Positions 62,725 to 64,000 of a stretch of 64,000 nt of DNA are shown one piece after another. Positions within the stretch are counted from its first letter, which is position 1; each line of letters starts with the position of its first letter. The DNA lies in assembly GCA_964435475.1 (NCBI GenBank), contig CAYSZB010000006.1, forward strand, positions 1 to 64,000, written 5' to 3'. The translations under genes were made by a program, and so were the position numbers. The DNA is from CAYSZB01 sp964435475 (GTDB lineage: Bacteria > Chloroflexota > Anaerolineae > Anaerolineales > Anaerolineaceae). Below the pieces are notes generated by a model. The model was not told the origin of the DNA. It made no database searches and saw only the letters and a list, made by a program, of their open reading frames with translations.

Positions 62725-64000
62725 CTAATCTACTGTCAGGGTTTTGCTCAGGTTGCGCGGAAAATCGGGGTCATAACCCCTGGCTACAGCCATATGGTAT
62801 GACAACAACTGCAGCGGGATGACAGCTAACAGCGAAGCTATCTCCGGGGTGGACCCGGGGATAACGATCAGATCACTGGCATTGGCAACCAGACGGTCAT
62901 CCTGCTCACCCACGGCAATTGCCCGCCCACCGCGACAGGTCACCTCGTTGATCCCGCTGACGATCAATGGCACGCCATCCGGGGGTGTCACAAACAGCAC
63001 CGGGAAACCATCAGTGACCGCTGAAAGCGGTCCGTGCTTGAATTCGGTCGATAGCATGCCCTCGCAGTGAGCATAGGTGATCTCTTTGAGCTTCAGTGCC
63101 CCTTCCAACGCAATGGGGTAACTGGTACCATACCCCAGGCAGTACAGGTCGTTCCAAACATTTACAGCGGGTACCAGGGCTTCAACCGCATCCCCTACCT
63201 GCTCGATCGTCTTCTGCATCAGGTCCGGCAGAGCAGATAGCTCAGCGCGATCCCTGCCCCCCAAGCGGTATGCCAGGTACAGGAAGGTGATCAGCTGGTT
63301 GGTGAAGGTTTTGGTAGCTGGCACACTGATCTCGTAGCCGCAGGTCAGCGGCAACCAGGCCTCGGTGATGCGGGTCAGGGTTGAACCAATCACATTGGCC
63401 ATGCCAAAACAGGTCATACCCGCTACCCGGGCACCCTGCAGCGCATCCAGTACATCCTTGGTCTCCCCGGATTGGCTGACAAAGATACCCACGTCCAGAG
63501 GTCCAACTGTTGGCAGGTACTGGGGGGTGAACTGCGGAGCCAGGACCGGGATGACTGCCCTATTGGCCAAACGGGCAAAGTAAACCGCCCCAGCCAGGCA
63601 TGCATGATAACTGGTGCCACAGCCAACAAAGAACACGTTTCGCGCCTTGCCGATCCTATCCAGTATCACCTGCACATCACGGCTGTTTTCCAGCAAGTGC
63701 AGCAGTTCGCCTGCCACTTGGGGCTGCTCATGGATCTCTTTAAGCATGAAGTGGGCATAGCCGCCTTTCTGGACAGAACTCATCTCCTCGATGATGATCT
63801 CTGGTGCCCGTTCTATCAGGCTGCCATCCAGGACCGAGTGCAGTTCAACTCTGTCTGCCCACAGGGTGACGATCTCGCCATCCTCCAGGCGGACGATCTT
63901 TTTCGTCAGTGGAAGGATCGAAGGCAGGTCAGAGGAGACGCAGGTAAAACCATCACCAATGCCGACCACCAGCCCGGAGCCTTTTTTAATGGCATAGAGC
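62725..64000 (-). CDS. glmS: Glutamine-fructose-6-phosphate aminotransferase, C-terminal part (runs off right edge)
   Basis: 425 residues are in the window; the N-terminal glutaminase start is outside. The frame at the edge reads LYAIKKGSGLVVGIGDG, as in GlmS, followed by two SIS domains: VGCGTSYHACLAG, SQSGETKDVLDAL, PATKTFTNQLITF, then LEGALKLKEITYAHCEGM and FKHGPLSAV. The end (FPRNLSKTLTVD) matches the conserved GlmS C-terminus. It makes glucosamine-6-phosphate for the cell wall. Any upstream glmS ribozyme would lie outside. Confidence 0.92.
   Translation of the reverse strand, partial: LYAIKKGSGLVVGIGDGFTCVSSDLPSILPLTKKIVRLEDGEIVTLWADRVELHSVLDGSLIERAPEIIIEEMSSVQKGGYAHFMLKEIHEQPQVAGELLHLLENSRDVQVILDRIGKARNVFFVGCGTSYHACLAGAVYFARLANRAVIPVLAPQFTPQYLPTVGPLDVGIFVSQSGETKDVLDALQGARVAGMTCFGMANVIGSTLTRITEAWLPLTCGYEISVPATKTFTNQLITFLYLAYRLGGRDRAELSALPDLMQKTIEQVGDAVEALVPAVNVWNDLYCLGYGTSYPIALEGALKLKEITYAHCEGMLSTEFKHGPLSAVTDGFPVLFVTPPDGVPLIVSGINEVTCRGGRAIAVGEQDDRLVANASDLIVIPGSTPEIASLLAVIPLQLLSYHMAVARGYDPDFPRNLSKTLTVD

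Overview
The window looks like a chromosomal segment of an anaerobic, saccharolytic bacterium. GC content is moderate (my estimate is mid-50s percent), Shine-Dalgarno sites are standard, sugar and sugar-acid catabolism dominates, and solute-binding proteins are lipoproteins, which suggests a Gram-positive-like or monoderm cell. Gene content (Thermotoga-type inositol enzymes, many HAD proteins, fused Afu/Fbp-type permease, 1-Cys peroxiredoxin) makes me think of Chloroflexota, class Anaerolineae. That placement is inference, not shown by a marker gene. One 100-N scaffold gap at 43529-43628 indicates a draft or metagenome assembly.

Region 1 (1-11674, minus strand) is an inositol and hexuronate pathway of the Thermotoga maritima type: IolG, IolM, IolN and IolO take myo-inositol to D-tagaturonate, UxaE and UxuB take tagaturonate through fructuronate to D-mannonate, and KdgK phosphorylates 2-keto-3-deoxygluconate. 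Mannonate dehydratase is not in the window. A LacI-family regulator starts the cluster, and near-identical 14-16 bp palindromes lie in front of lacI and inside the cluster before an extra zinc dehydrogenase. The operon ends in a GlcD-like FAD dehydrogenase coupled by an ATGA overlap to etfB, which runs off the left edge.

Region 2 (11742-32323, plus strand) is the most unusual part. It holds two single HAD proteins, a circularly permuted cofactor-independent phosphoglycerate mutase, two paralogous P-loop kinases flanking an archaeal-type phosphoglycerate mutase, an RpiR/SIS regulator, a coupled micro-ORF, an Afu/Fbp-like ABC importer, a HAD-HAD protein, two HAD-TIM-barrel fusions, DUF47 plus a PiT phosphate transporter, a TM0415-like PfkB kinase and a metallo-beta-lactamase-fold hydrolase. 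The same operator (TTTTTGCAA-n6-TTGCAA) overlaps the -35 box both of the first HAD gene and of rpiR. I infer a system that imports a phosphorylated (perhaps cyclitol) compound, remodels or removes its phosphate, handles the released phosphate and feeds the carbon into region 1.

Region 3 (32331-44346) holds a sorbitol-type dehydrogenase, a flavodoxin-fold quinone reductase, nagA with a SIS-type glucosamine-6-phosphate deaminase, a PerR-like regulator with a peroxiredoxin, and an IclR regulator divergent from a ribose-type ABC importer followed by an esterase. The esterase carries the N gap, but the 55 bases on either side of the gap are identical and joining them restores one intact reading frame.

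Region 4 (44601-64000) is mixed: a membrane-anchored alpha/beta hydrolase, a heterodimeric ABC exporter, a thioredoxin-CcdA fusion, an AbiE toxin-antitoxin pair in AT-richer DNA next to about 0.85 kb of decayed repeat-bearing DNA, tryptophanase, an MFS transporter, a spore-photoproduct-lyase-like radical SAM protein, a ROK sugar kinase, xylB and xylA, an unknown membrane protein, and glmS running off the right edge. I saw no rRNA, tRNA, CRISPR array or insertion sequence.
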